From assembly GCA_016110215.1 (NCBI GenBank), contig JADWQD010000009.1, positions 498,093 through 562,092 of the forward strand: a DNA stretch of 64,000 bases. The letters are read 5' to 3'. This DNA comes from Capronia americana. Lineage: Eukaryota > Ascomycota > Eurotiomycetes > Chaetothyriales > Herpotrichiellaceae. A program made the translations under genes and the position numbers. A model generated the notes under the pieces. That model worked only from the letters and a program-made list of their open reading frames with translations, made no database searches and was not told the origin of the DNA. Below are positions 1 to 11,575 of this stretch, in pieces; the stretch's first letter is position 1; every line of letters begins with the position of its first letter.

Positions 1-144
1 TGATATGTTCAATTTTCGTTCATTCAATTACTTGCACTTGCACACATATACACGGCCGCATACATAGATAGTCTTTCTGTCCATTCTCGCAATACGCCGA
101 CTTTACCCACTGCTTTACTCTACTCTACCCTACCCTTCCCTACC
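1..144. other. 3' flank of the ThDP enzyme gene
   Basis: No gene seen. The stretch is pyrimidine-rich on the + strand, with a run of CCCTA/CCTTA-like units at about 121-150, and probably forms the 3' untranslated region of the minus-strand gene that follows. Confidence 0.5.
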
Positions 145-2181
145 CTACCCACTTGTCTGCGCAACCTCGTCCTGCTTGATCTCTCCTCCCTTTGTGCCCA
201 GGTCGGCCCCGAGCTTGACTTCAAGCACTGCACATCTTCCTGATTTGACCGCTTCGACGGCTTGGGGCAACTGCTCCAGTAACTCCGCAACTGTACTTAC
301 AGTGCCTGCCCAGGCATGGCCGCCTGTCGCGGCCTTCGCGATGCCCGCGTAATCCGGCGTCGGGTCAAAGCTGATGTTCAGCTCCTTGTTGTCGACTTTA
401 CTGCCATACCCGTCCGGATGGACAAGCAGCATTGACCTCCGCGGCGCGTTCCAGCCCTTGTTGTTTAATACGATAGTCAAGATCGGGATGTTATACCGCT
501 GCGCAATCCAATATACCGAGCCGGGGACCGAGAACATGAACGTCCCGTCACCAACAATCTGGCAGACGAACTTGCCCTTGTTGTTGCCGATGCGGTCGCC
601 CGACGCGGCGTCCCGGTGCTGGAAATCGGACGCGAGCTTGATGCCGAGAGCACCACCGCCGGACCAGCCCAGTCCGCCGCCTCCGCAGTTGATCCAGGAT
701 TTCGGGAGGACGGGAGCTATTTGGTCAGCAATGAAGATGCTCAGCGTGACGGCTTCGATGGCGAAGATGGTGTCCTTGGGGACCGCTGCTCTGATCTGTC
801 CGCCGAGCACGTGCGGGTCTATCGCGCTCTGCTGTGGGTTCTCGGGCAGTTTGGCGAGTTCTTTGGGTTGACTCCAGCGGGCGGTGTAGGATTCTTGCCG
901 CTTCTTTGCTGCTGCTGTATGCGCCTCGTCTGATAGGGTAGCAGACAGCTGTGTGTCGGAGGCCAGAAAATCGTTCAGCTGTGTGAATGAGGTTGCGGAG
1001 TCGGCGCTGAAGCGAGCATACGCTGGGATGTAGAAGACCGGCATCTGTCGTTTCAAGACATCCACGTCGATGTGCACAATCTTCGCATCGGCCTTGGGTT
1101 TGCATTGGGTGGGAATCCAGGGCACGTCGCAGTCGACCACGAGGATGAAGTCGGCGGTAGTAATTGCGGGGTCTGATCCGTATCGCAGGCCTAGTGCTGC
1201 TGGATGATCCGTTGGGAAGCACATGTCCGACCCACCGGTATCCAGCACACGCAGGCCGGGGATCTTGTCTGCTAACGCGACGGCTGCGGTGACGGAATCT
1301 GCGTTGCGACCAGTGTAGCCCACCACAAGCAGGGGCTCCTGTGCCTTGACGAGTTCTTCCGCAATCATCTTGACGGCATCTTGTGGCAGGGCGGCCGGCC
1401 CAACAGCCTTCCACTGCTCTTGATCGAGGTGGTAGGGCTGAATGTCCTCTTCCATCGGCTCTCGCGCGCCGCACAGATAGACAGGTCCTTGGGGATCGCT
1501 GGTTGCGAACTGCAGGGCGCGGTTGACAATCTGCTTGACGTTCCTGCCCCCCTTAATTTCGCCGGTATATCTGCAGTACTGAGCGACAATCTGCTTTTGA
1601 TCCGGCACATCTTGGATCCAGTGTATGTACTCTGTTCTTGAGCCCCGGTATTCGCCTTCGATCGTGTAAGGGGAGAGGCCGGCGAAGATGAGGACGGGTG
1701 CGCGTCCGCACGAGGCATTGTGGACGGCGGCTGCTAGGCCCTGGGTTCCGACGTCGACATGGACGATCACGCATTGGGGCTTGTTGGTCAATCGAGCCAT
1801 GCCATCTGCCATGGACAGGGCGACCATCTGTGATATTATTACTCAGTCTGGCAATTTCTCTGGCCGCAGATTCTTCTCATACCTCGTTGGGACATGTGAT
1901 GACCCTTGGGAAGTCGCCTTTCTTCTCTATTTGACCCTTGGTGATTGCTTCGATGATGGAAGGGTGGTCGGAACCGAGATTGACAAAGACATGGGTGATG
2001 CCGGCCTGGTCAGGGATTGTCAGTCCACGATTGAGAGCTCTTGAGGCGCCGTGCTATGTTCTCACCTCCCAGATAGCCTCGAAGAAGGCATATGAGGTGG
2101 TGTACTCGCTAGATGAGCACGTCAGCCTCCAGTTTCTTCCCGTGGACATGATCCGACATACGCTTTGGCCATGGAACCCAT
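145..2181 (-). CDS. Thiamine-diphosphate enzyme, acetolactate synthase/benzoylformate decarboxylase-like
   Basis: The reading gives four exons: 2181-2162, 2108-2066, 2005-1883 and 1827-145, predicting 622 aa that start MGSMAKAEYTTSYAFFEAIW. The introns have GTATGT/CTAG, GTGAGA/CAG and GTATGA/CAG ends, and all joins stay in frame. The N-terminal Pyr domain contains CPNE immediately before MVALSMADG, which fits the catalytic ThDP-activating glutamate of this superfamily. The C-terminal PP domain has the GDG (VGDGTFMF) to NN (LNNKGW) metal/ThDP-binding signature. Such enzymes decarboxylate or ligate 2-oxo acids. The best-known fungal relative in the pathway sense is acetolactate synthase, but no mitochondrial presequence is evident, so a cytosolic catabolic role is as likely. 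Substrate cannot be assigned. The gene is divergent from MCM3 across a 1.5 kb spacer. Confidence 0.88.
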
Positions 2182-3669
2182 CTTGACCTGGGATTTGGGG
2201 GTTGCCTCGCTCTTTCGAGCTCAGACGGTGCTTGCGTGAGTAATGTTTCGTCAGGTAACCTTGGAGGTGAGGAATGACTCGGTGTCTGTAAGCTCGACGT
2301 GCAATATGGTCTTTCAGCAGAGTTGGAGTAGCGCATCCACCCACACATAAATATCAACACCAACGGTTGTCCTGGACGGCAAAGAGCAATCAAACAGCCG
2401 GCAGATTTCCCGTGTCCCGCTGCTGGCCGCTGCTGGGCGCCGGATCACCACCCATGACCGTATTATGGCGCATCAATGCGGCTTCTGCCAGAGGTGGCCA
2501 GTCATGGAGGGACGAACGAATAACCAGAATAGACAAAGACGGTCATTGCGGGGGTGCCCCGAACTCTTGTGTGTGGGGTTCATTGGATTGGTCGGCCGAC
2601 ATCGCTCCCTCGGTGTCGTCGACGGCATGGTCCCCCATCTTCCGCCGGATTGTACAAGTATGTCAAATAGCGAGCTTGGAAGATTGATTTCATTTGTTCG
2701 AATGCCGTCAACCACATATTTCCGGCCATGCAATTCTCAAATCCGTACAAGCACATGCAAAACGTTAGTCTTCGGGCATGTGACTCCGGTTTCGGATAAA
2801 TTTACAGTGCGGAATTGAAGCCGAAATCTCTACCTGTGAAAACACTCGGCGGTATTGCTTGCACCGACAAGCCCCGATTGAATTCATCGCCTGCGCCAAG
2901 TACACTTACCTGACACTTCATTGACCCTTTCAGCCTCAGCAGACAATCCGAACTCACTATCTACCGGGTGGCCCTTGATCTGCCGCATCTCCCAACACGC
3001 TGGTTAGGGCAGAACAGCCAGTGCACCTCGGACAGGGTAATTGTTTGACGCATTAGGATCCAGAGGAGAGACGAGATTCCTCGCCGTCAGGCCTGTCTCA
3101 GGGCGGAACACCAAACGTCGATCTTGACGAGTGGATGAACTCCTTTCTGCCAGCCACCCAGAACGTCGTGATATGGCGAAGTCACAGTGTCGGTTGTCGC
3201 GACAGCAACTTACTGAAAGACACCGTGTCTGGAAAGTTGACCTAAGTAGGGACCTATATTCTCATGGGTGCAGCGTGTATCGCAAGAGCTGCCGGAGTTG
3301 TATCTCGTGGACTGGCGTGTGCTCTCACAACCCTTGAATGTTACTCCCATAGATAGTCGCCGTAGAAGGCCCATAAGGTATTCCTCTTCAGGTTCTCTCG
3401 TCTGGAATAGCTACGTGAAGGTATTCTTGTATGTAAAGGATAGTACAGCGGTAAGATTGAAAGGGAAATAATGAGATTTGCCGAGCAATATCCTCGGAAA
3501 GACGCAGAGAGGTTCATTTGCTTGCCCGCACTTAATTGCTTTACGGAGGAGCAAAAGTACGTGTCATTCACGCGTCGAAACGCGACTTTCTCCTCTCTCC
3601 TTGTCCTGCCCCCCCTTCAACCAACCCTTCGCATTTTCTCAACTCGTAATTGCTAACGACCAGTGCAAG
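2182..3669. promoter_or_regulatory. Divergent promoter region between the ThDP enzyme and MCM3
   Basis: There is no convincing gene in this 1.5 kb. It must hold the promoters of both flanking divergent genes. The MCM3-proximal part is pyrimidine-rich (about 3586-3640), as is common near fungal transcription starts. A TAACGACCAG run just before the MCM3 ATG could be a 5' UTR splice acceptor. A cell-cycle box is listed separately. Confidence 0.5.
3570..3585 (+). promoter_or_regulatory. MluI cell-cycle box (MCB) plus half-site upstream of MCM3
   Basis: ACGCGT at 3570-3575 is followed by ACGCGA at 3580-3585, about 85-100 bp before the MCM3 start. ACGCGT is the established binding site of the MBF (Mbp1-Swi6) complex, which drives G1/S genes including MCM genes in yeasts. 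Function here is inferred from position and motif only. Confidence 0.5.
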
Positions 3670-6439
3670 ATGTCGCTCAGCACTACTCAGCTTCGCGATG
3701 AAGCCGTCCGAGACAGGATCAGACATGCGACCGAGTTCCTCGACCCCACCGACGATGAAGCCCGATCCTACCGAGCCGATATTGTGTTGATGCTGAATCG
3801 CGGTCTGCGGCGACTTGTGGTCAGCATTGATGATATTCGAGCCCATTCTCGAGAACTTGCAGATGGTATTCTTTTTCAGCCATTCGACTATTCCCCTGCC
3901 TTTGACGCTGCTCTCAAAAACATCATTGCGACAATCCCCAATCGCGCAGCGTTCGAACACGATGAAGACAGACTATACTACGTCGCGTATTCAGGTTCAT
4001 TCGGAGAGAACACCTGCAATCCGAGAACGCTAGGAAGCTCGCTTTTGAACCGGATGGTCTGTCTGGAAGGCATTGTAACAAAATGCAGTCTCGTCAGGCC
4101 CAAGGTTGTCAAGAGCGTGCACTGGAACGAAAAGAAAGGCACATTCATGTTTAGGGAATACAGAGATCAGACTATGAGTGCCAATGCCCCTGCAAGTCTG
4201 AGCGTGTATCCGCAAGAGGACCGCGACGGAAATCCTGTAAGTATCAAGCACAATGGCAGACCAATCTGCAATGCTGACAGTCTTTCAGTTGGTTACTGAG
4301 TACGGCTATTGTACCTACCGGGATCACCAGACGATCAGCATCCAAGAAATGCCCGAACGCGCGCCAGCAGGCCAACTCCCCCGCAGCGTAGACGTCCTCA
4401 TGGATGACGACATGGTCGATCGAGTCAAGCCTGGCGACCGCATTCAGCTGGTCGGTATCTTCAGATCTCTCGGTAACCGAAATGCTGGTTCCGGGTCGTC
4501 TATCTTCAGGACACTGATATTGGCCAACAACGCTGTACTGTTATCTTCCAAAGCTGGGGGCGGTATTGCTCAAGCCACTATCACGGATCAGGATGTGAGA
4601 AATATCAACAAAATGTCGAGGAAGGCAGAAGTCTTCGACTTGTTGTCCCAGAGTCTGGCGCCTAGTATCTACGGCCACGACTACATCAAGAGGGCAATCT
4701 TGCTTATGCTGCTGGGCGGCATGGAGAAAAATCTGCCGAACGGGACTCACTTGCGAGGCGATATCAACATCCTCATGGTGGGCGACCCTTCAACCGCGAA
4801 ATCCCAACTCCTGAGGTTCGTGCTCAACACAGCACCCCTGGCAATTGCTACGACCGGTCGTGGCTCTTCTGGAGTCGGTCTCACAGCTGCCGTCACATCC
4901 GACAAAGAGACGGGCGAGAGAAGACTTGAAGCCGGTGCCATGGTGTTGGCTGACCGCGGAGTAGTCTGCATTGATGAATTCGACAAGATGAGCGATGTTG
5001 ATCGTGTGGCCATCCACGAGGTTATGGAACAGCAGACCGTCACGATTGCAAAAGCCGGTATTCACACCTCTCTCAATGCCAGATGCAGTGTCATCGCTGC
5101 TGCAAATCCGATATTTGGGCAATACGACAGCAACAAGGACCCGCACAAGAACATTGCTTTGCCGGACTCTCTTCTTTCCCGTTTCGATCTGCTCTTCATT
5201 GTCACCGACGACGTCAACGACACGAGAGATAGAGACATATCCGAGCACGTTTTGCGAATGCACCAGTATCGCCGCCCTGGGACCGAAGAAGGAGCCCCAA
5301 TCCGAGAACAAGCCAATCAAATGCTCGGCGTTGGTGTCCAAGAAGACCAGAACGCCGATCAGGGAACAACAACGGTCTACGAGAAATACAATGTGGTCTT
5401 GCATGCCGGATTTTCATTCCAAACCACCAGCAAAAGGGGTCGCAAGAAGCAGGACCACCCCGTTAGCATGGCTTTCCTGAAGAAATACATCCAATACGCG
5501 AAGAGCAGATGTAAACCCGTCTTAACTAAAGAAGCAAGCGACTACATCGTGAGCGCGTACGCAAGCCTTCGAAACGACGAAATGAAGGCGAATGAACGTC
5601 GAACCAGTCCCATGACCGCCAGAACGCTGGAAACGCTGATCCGTCTATCAACAGCTCATGCAAAAGCCCGACTCTCAAGCAGAGTGGAAGAGGACGATGC
5701 TATTGCGGCGGAAGAAATACTCAAGTTTGCTCTTTTCAGAGTTGTCCCTACCAAGGCGGATCGAGGGAACAAGAGACGCAAGACTGACGACGCCAACCTG
5801 GATACCTCGGACGAGGACGATTCTGACAGTGACGACAGCAACGGCGCTGATGCACCATACCGGGGCCATAAGCCGTCGGGAAGCCGTGCAACGAAGCCAA
5901 CGACGAGAAGTCAGCGCTCGGCTCGCTCGAACGGCACTCCCAACGGAGTATCAAACGGAAGGACCAACGGTAATGCTCATGCGACCGAGGACGTTGGCGA
6001 TTCAGACGACGACGATGTGCAACCCACCTCATCCCGGCGCTCCCGCCAGACTGGCGCAGAATCTCAACTGTCTCGCATGAGCATCGCCAGCTCGATACCC
6101 AGTTCCCAACTCCCTTCCACCCAAGCGGACTCGCAGTCTCAAGCACGCAGAACACAGTCCCAATCTCAGTCGCAGGCCGAGCCAGAAGATTCTGGCCCTG
6201 CCATTTCTCAACCCCGGCTGGCGACTTTCCGCGCCGCACTAGGCCGGCTTACTCACACGACACTATTCCACAACGACATGGCGACGGTGACAGACGTGAC
6301 TTCTGCGGTCAATCATCGCGTTTCGGAGAGTAATGGCCAGGAATTTTCAGCGGATGAAATCACAGCCGCGCTGAGGGCGATGAATGAGGCCAACCAGATC
6401 ATGTTTCTGGAGGACAATGGCGAGGTCTATACTTTGTAG
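3670..6439 (+). CDS. mcm3: DNA replication licensing factor MCM3
   Basis: The gene has two exons, 3670-4236 and 4289-6439, joined across a GTAAGT...TTTCAG intron, giving 905 aa. It is a subunit of the nuclear MCM2-7 replicative helicase. The N-terminal MCM domain is followed by the AAA+ core: Walker A GDPSTAKS at about residue 354, Walker B with the MCM signature IDEFDKM at about 417-423, and the arginine-finger motif SRFDLLF at 486-492. After the ATPase come an acidic Asp/Ser tract near 695, a long Ser/Gln-rich linker near 790-830, and a C-terminal winged-helix-like end. The start at 3670 was chosen because the protein aligns with MCM3 N-termini from MSLSTTQLRDEAVRDR; the frame is open further upstream, but that part looks like a 5' leader. 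Length is in the usual range for fungal MCM3. Confidence 0.97.
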
Positions 6440-7178
6440 ATGTGCGTATATTGCCTGGATGTCTAGGTGGGAGAAGGATGGGACGGACTCCTTACCTCCT
6501 GCGATATGACGGTTAAGGTCTCGCGTCTGGGACCTTGTGTAGGCGTAAATGCGACGAGCAATGAATTGATTCCACAGTATCCTATCGATGCCTCTCCATT
6601 CGATTCGAGATTGATTCCGTAAACACGTGTGGTGCGTGCTGCTTCAGATGATGCTCCCCACAAGGTTATTAATATTGTAGGCGGGCAGCACGTCTCATCT
6701 GTCTTCACAGACATATGACACTGTGTTGATTGTAGTAGCATGAAGGCCGAAAGTCGAGACAGCAGATCGCAGCTTCTTGACGGGGAATGGTTGAGCATTC
6801 AATGAGACAAGACGCGAGATAATATCTCGGGAAGACTGTACAGATGCGACACGGCGAAACCATTTTCCGAGGGTCTAGGCTAGGTATTCTAGGCGCCACG
6901 CCACTCCCGCCCCTATGTACCTATGATGTGAGTTTTATCCAACCCTCACTTTCACCTCACCTCGCCTCATCTCAGTTCACCACCACTGTCTTGATCGCCC
7001 AGGGCCATGTTACACTCGTTTTCATTCCATGATCGCATCTATCTTGCAAGTGTGAAACCAGCACCCAGCCATGATGGCATCCTCGCATGAAACGGATGCT
7101 CTCACCATGCTCTTGCTGAACTCCTTCTATGAAAGCAGAGGCACCGATCCCCAGCCGACCGTGTCATACCCGCAGTCT
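6440..7178. other. Convergent intergenic spacer
   Basis: This lies between two 3' ends (MCM3 + and the first module gene -). I see no gene, only short shadow reading frames. Polyadenylation of both neighbours should fall here. Confidence 0.5.
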
Positions 7179-9014
7179 TCAATTTACTTCTCCGCCGCCT
7201 GATCCTTCCTGACCTAGCTCTTCGCCAACGAGATTCCGGTAGTCTACTTTTATTTCATCCCACAACCTCTTAACGACAATGGCGTAATTCCTCATGCCGT
7301 ACCACTCGGCCAGGAAGCGGTACCTGAGAGGAGACATACCTACCGGGCGCGGGTTCAGCAATTCCCAGGAAAGACGGCACATCACCGCCGCGTCCCTTGT
7401 GGGCATGGGACGACCGGCGCGGCGTTCCCAATCTTCGAGCATCCCCCGGAAGTATTTGGCGTGGCGCGACCTGTAGAAACGCCTCACATAGTACATGTCG
7501 CATCCCGGTGAATTGTACTTCACCGCGAGCAGGGCCCTCTGGGCGTGGTGCGCGCCCCGCCAACACATCCTCGTTACTGCTTGGAGCTGGGGCACGGAGA
7601 AATACTGGTGGTTGGACCAATTAACGCCCTCCAGCAACTCCTCATCGTTCGCGGGCTCTTCATCGGCGACCACGTCAGACTCAGCGACCGAGCCATCGTC
7701 CCTGATCATGCTGCTGTCCCTGATGAGTTGAGCTGCGCCCTCCTCTGGGGTTGGAGCGGGAGTTCTGGCCTTCTTCAAGGGGACACGTCGAATGCCGGTG
7801 TCCTCCTGCATCATGGTGTCCACCTCGCGACCCATTGCGGCCTGGAGGTAGTTCCACGGGCGGCTGCTCGAGTTGTTGCGCATGGTTTCAGGAAGAAGGT
7901 CCCAGATCCGACGAGCATCCCACCGCTCGGAGAGGAAGATGCGGAGCATCTCGCCCCAGACGTGCCTCGGAAAGTTCTGGCAGATTTGTTGAAGAGAGGT
8001 GCCAGCGGGAATGACTTGATTTGCAGTGGGATACGCCGTACCGATCTGTTGGTTGATGGAATCCTTCTTGCAGCGAGTGATGAGTAAGGGTGCCCGCAGT
8101 ACCGGATCTTGGCTGCCCATCTGGTGGACAAGCCAGTTCCGGCCTGATCCGAGACCCTCACCGACTTGCTCCGGTACCTGGGGGAACAGGTAGTTCGCGG
8201 GGACTCTGATGGGCGGATCTGAACTGGGTACGGCAGCCCTAGCGCGTGGTGGTCGAAGCGCATTGTTTCCACTCCGACTGGCTGACGCGCGACCGGTTGA
8301 CGCGCGAGGAGTTGAAGAGACGTTTTGTTCTGCCGGACGTCGCGTGGGAGTCGCTAGGGGATCGACTCGCGTCGCGGCAATCATGGGAAGGTCTGTGTCA
8401 CGTTGTGGTTGATTGTGAGTCGCGGGAAACATTGGAAGATCCATAGCGTCGTACTGTTGGTCGCGAGATCCGGTAGGCGTTGTGAAATCCAAGACACTGA
8501 ATGATCGATTGTGCGGCGCGGTAAGTATTGGTAGGTTCATGGTAGAGACATCTTCTCCTACTGCATGTCGCGTGGGAGTCGCTGGGGGATCCGCTGGAGT
8601 CGCGGCAATCATGTCAAAGTCTGTGGTACCGTATGGTTGAGTAGGAATCGCGGGAAACATTGTAAGATCTATATCGCCATCCTGTTGGTCGCGAGGCCCG
8701 TTAAGCGTTGTGAAATCCAAGACACGAAACGATCGATCGTGCGGCGCGGTAAGTATTGGTAGGTCCATGGTACCGTGCGGTTGATTGTGCGGCGCGGGAT
8801 TGTTCCATGTGCCGCGCAAGTAATCACCAAGTGTTGACTGCTGCTGTTGCGGCTGTAGTCGGCCTTGGATATGCTGCGACACATTGGAGACGGGTGTTGT
8901 GGTTTCATGAAGTTGTTGCTCTTGTTCGCTTTGCTGAGTGCTACCATTGTTGTTCTGATTGCCAGTCTGGCTGTCGTCCTGCCCCAGACGCTGTTGGGAT
9001 TCTGATCTGTCCAT
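7179..9014 (-). CDS. Module-family protein A: tandem-repeat N-half and Trp/Arg-rich C-domain
   Basis: Unrecognised protein of 611 aa from the ATG at 9014. The frame is open to 9077, but only a TTG stands there, so that start is unlikely. Order of parts: a Gln/Asn-rich start; two tandem copies of a 76-residue unit (about 83-158 and 159-234, each opening M-[DN]-L-P-I-L-T-A-P-H); an Arg/Ala-rich linker; the family module (about 334-404) with ICQNFPRHVWGEMLRIFLS; and a compact Trp/Arg-rich region (about 464-600) with WELLNPRPVGMSPLRYRFL and AEWYGMRNYAIVVKRLW. It is the most diverged member, with RH instead of NH and no AFIQ, though the aromatic W and the following I are kept. No catalytic motif, signal peptide or membrane segment is visible. 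An upstream non-seen exon is possible. Confidence 0.75.
   Translation of the reverse strand: MDRSESQQRLGQDDSQTGNQNNNGSTQQSEQEQQLHETTTPVSNVSQHIQGRLQPQQQQSTLGDYLRGTWNNPAPHNQPHGTMDLPILTAPHDRSFRVLDFTTLNGPRDQQDGDIDLTMFPAIPTQPYGTTDFDMIAATPADPPATPTRHAVGEDVSTMNLPILTAPHNRSFSVLDFTTPTGSRDQQYDAMDLPMFPATHNQPQRDTDLPMIAATRVDPLATPTRRPAEQNVSSTPRASTGRASASRSGNNALRPPRARAAVPSSDPPIRVPANYLFPQVPEQVGEGLGSGRNWLVHQMGSQDPVLRAPLLITRCKKDSINQQIGTAYPTANQVIPAGTSLQQICQNFPRHVWGEMLRIFLSERWDARRIWDLLPETMRNNSSSRPWNYLQAAMGREVDTMMQEDTGIRRVPLKKARTPAPTPEEGAAQLIRDSSMIRDDGSVAESDVVADEEPANDEELLEGVNWSNHQYFSVPQLQAVTRMCWRGAHHAQRALLAVKYNSPGCDMYYVRRFYRSRHAKYFRGMLEDWERRAGRPMPTRDAAVMCRLSWELLNPRPVGMSPLRYRFLAEWYGMRNYAIVVKRLWDEIKVDYRNLVGEELGQEGSGGGEVN
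8313..8768 (-). repeat. In-frame 228-bp tandem duplication within module protein A
   Basis: Two adjacent copies, 8768-8541 and 8540-8313, of 228 bp each (76 codons). They start with near-identical DNA around AAGTATTGGTAGGT and CGATCGATTGTGCGGCGCGG-like runs and keep the coding frame. The copies differ at scattered positions, so the duplication is not brand new. Confidence 0.9.
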
Positions 9015-9117
9015 ATCGAGAAGATGACGGATTTTCCGTGGTATTTTGCTTGTGGTTTTGCTTGATTGATGGAGCAAGACGTCAAGTAATGGACAGTATT
9101 TGCCAATGTCTGTACCG

Positions 9118-9480
9118 GCTGCGGAGCTGGGTGTCGCTTTCTGGATTCAGCGGAGACAATCCGACGCCGTGCTCGCGGTCTTTGGCTGTGAAGGTAAGAG
9201 AGGGCGGATTTGTGGGATGGCGAGAATTGCAAGTGAGCTTGCTTGTGCTGGCAGCTATCAGAACAATCAGTTAAGTGGTATAAAGACGTGAACGCTAGGT
9301 TTCCTACCGCTTTCCTTGTCTCGCACAGAGATTGGTGTCGCGGCTGAGATGAGTGGAGATATCTTGACACCGTGCTTGAGGTTTTGGCCAAGTGCGAAGG
9401 TGCAGACGCAAGTTTCTGGGCGCGGACTTGTATATTCTGGTAGCTGTCAAACGATCAGTTTAAGTGGCGTAAAGTTTGTC
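9118..9480. repeat. Imperfect ~200-bp direct duplication upstream of module gene A
   Basis: Two related stretches, about 9118-9293 and 9320-9475. Matching landmarks are GGTGTCGC, then a CACCGTGCT/CGCCGTGCT block, then GGCAGCTATCAGAAC versus GGTAGCTGTCAAACG followed by AGTGG(T/C)(A/G)TAAAG. Many substitutions and small indels separate them. Confidence 0.6.
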
Positions 9481-11451
9481 AAACACTGGAAGAGTACTGA
9501 CTGCTTTGTTTGCTGTACGCGAGTGTTGGCGGCTGACTGACTATTGGTCTTCAACTCTTGTCTCTGTGCGTGCGAAGATCGGTAGGTGACTAGTCGTTGG
9601 TGTTGAATTCTTGATGCGATTCGAGCGAAGATCGGTACACAACTTACTGTCCAGGTCGGATTCTGATCTCTTCAACCAGGGAAAGGTGATGCTGAATCTA
9701 GTGATGTCTGCTGTGGTGATAGTGATCTCGAGAAGTCCCTTGTCCTACAATCTGATGGAGGAAGAATATGGTGACAGTGAAAGATGGTGGAGGGATAAGG
9801 TGTCAGGACGAGATACTTATACCCGTGAGAAGGTGTGAGAAGGCATGCGCACATGTTATGACGTGCCTCGCTGGTGTACTTCACTCTGGTCTAGATACAG
9901 TGAATCAATAACCATGTCATTATTGTTGGCGGTTAGTGAAGACAGTGAATCAATACGTCGTGACTACTAGAGATCAGTGAAGAGCGTGATTTTCCTTCCT
10001 GGTCTACCTAATCAGGATATGAGAAAAAGCAGGATTCTAGATCGTCAAGTCACTTCCTATCGTGATAAACCATTAATTTCACTCACGAACAATATCACGA
10101 AGTCGTCTGTCACGAAGACAAGAAGTGACAATCGACCCTGGTTTATTCTGCTGGCCCTATCGAACCTCTATCAATCACGATAGACGGAAATCCTTGGATA
10201 TATCAGCTGCCTGGTTGGAAATTCATTGACTCAACCAGGACGTCAGTGAGTGAGTGATTGAGCGAGTAAATTGTACATTATCCGTGGACTCTAGTTTTCA
10301 TGTCACCAACGCTTGGTCGCCGTTCGAATGGCAGCACCAGACAAGGACTCTTCATTGTCGCCAACGCCTTTATTACTGCAGTGGCTATGATTCCGCAAAG
10401 GTCACCCAGTGAAGTTTGTCCCTCAAGCACCAGATGACCAACAGATCGGTGGCGAGCAGGGATCTGTTTTCAGGAAGAAGCGATTGCAATGGAACGTTGG
10501 TTGATATGTGGATTGAATATCACCACATTGAATATGCGCCCTGGGGGAGATGAATGCTTGTTCCTATGCCCATTCTCAAAAATCGCAGCAGTGATGAAGA
10601 TTCATAGGTAGTAATCCTGGGTGAGCACTGGCGAGCATGTTGTTATCATCTGCGGACGGGAAGGTGAATTGCTATAGATCTGTCATCGGGTGAGCGAACA
10701 GATAGTAGGCAGGCTGTCAGCCATGTCTTTTTGGTAGATAAACGAGAGAATAAAAGAACGGTTCGAAAATCTAAAATGCTGTTTTGGCAATGAAACGAGG
10801 AGTAGTATCAATCTTCAGTCTGAGCACATCTTCTGGATCTTTGCTTACTCTCAAGCCTGATGACTGTCTCAACATTGCCATATCTATCAGTCATCAGGGA
10901 TACCTCACCTGGATTTCTTCCATGCGTGGACGGAAAATAGTAGTCCTCACTCCATTCTTGCATGCACGGGCAGAGAACAAGAGTCCTAGCTCTTCTCAGA
11001 GTCACCAAGATCCTATCGGTCGTCGGGACTGATTTCGGGAAGTACTGATGTTTGCAGATATTGGTGTGTCTGTACGCAGTAGAGTAGAGCAGAGCAGTCT
11101 CGGGTAGGGCATAAGTTAGTCAGAGTGGTTCCCGGTGGATCAATGATGGCTCGGCGTTGACCAGCCCTGTCAGTCGGATGCCATGGGATGGAGATGTTAT
11201 TATGTGCATTGTAACATAGCAGTCTAGTACAATTAAGGGTTAGCTTTAATGGCGGGTCCTGCTGCTGGCGTCACATCAAGTCAACGACATCACAAACGAT
11301 TTGGTTAATCTTATTGCGATTGCCAGCCTGACTGCGTCTCTCACGAGAGTGGTTCTCGTCACCAGTGGTCACGCTCAGCTGCCATCAGAACGCGTTTGAC
11401 TGTCTATTTCTCTGTCTTTCTCCCCGCCTCGGTCTCAATCTCTCTCATAGA

Positions 11452-11478
11452 CCAGGACCAGGACCAGGACCAGGAAAA
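11452..11478. repeat. Short (CCAGGA)n microsatellite
   Basis: About four consecutive units of a hexanucleotide, immediately upstream of GAAAAGGGCC, in the 3' flank of module gene B. Confidence 0.8.
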
Positions 11479-11575
11479 GGGCCACCTCACATGATTCTAA
11501 AGTCAACATTTGTCTTTAATGACTTCCATCTCGACCACTTCACATGACACTCACTCCAATGGCAACCACGAGACC

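Larger units (their letters stand above)
9015..11575. other. Long gene-poor spacer with duplicated promoter-like DNA
   Basis: There is no supported gene in 2.5 kb. The end nearest module gene A holds an imperfect direct duplication (separate entry). Further on, the phrase ACAGTGAATCAATA occurs twice, near 9896 and 9939. A short (ACCAGG)n-type run lies at about 11452-11476. Presumably 5' regulatory DNA of gene A and 3' flank of gene B. Confidence 0.5.

Noticed and set aside
120..150. CCCTA-like run resembling telomere repeats
   Set aside because: Too short and irregular (CCCTA, CCTTC, not CCCTAA), and lies in the 3' flank of a normal gene.
10784..11032. Small open frame in the spacer between module genes A and B
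   Set aside because: 82 codons, open on both strands, no homology-like pattern to the module family.
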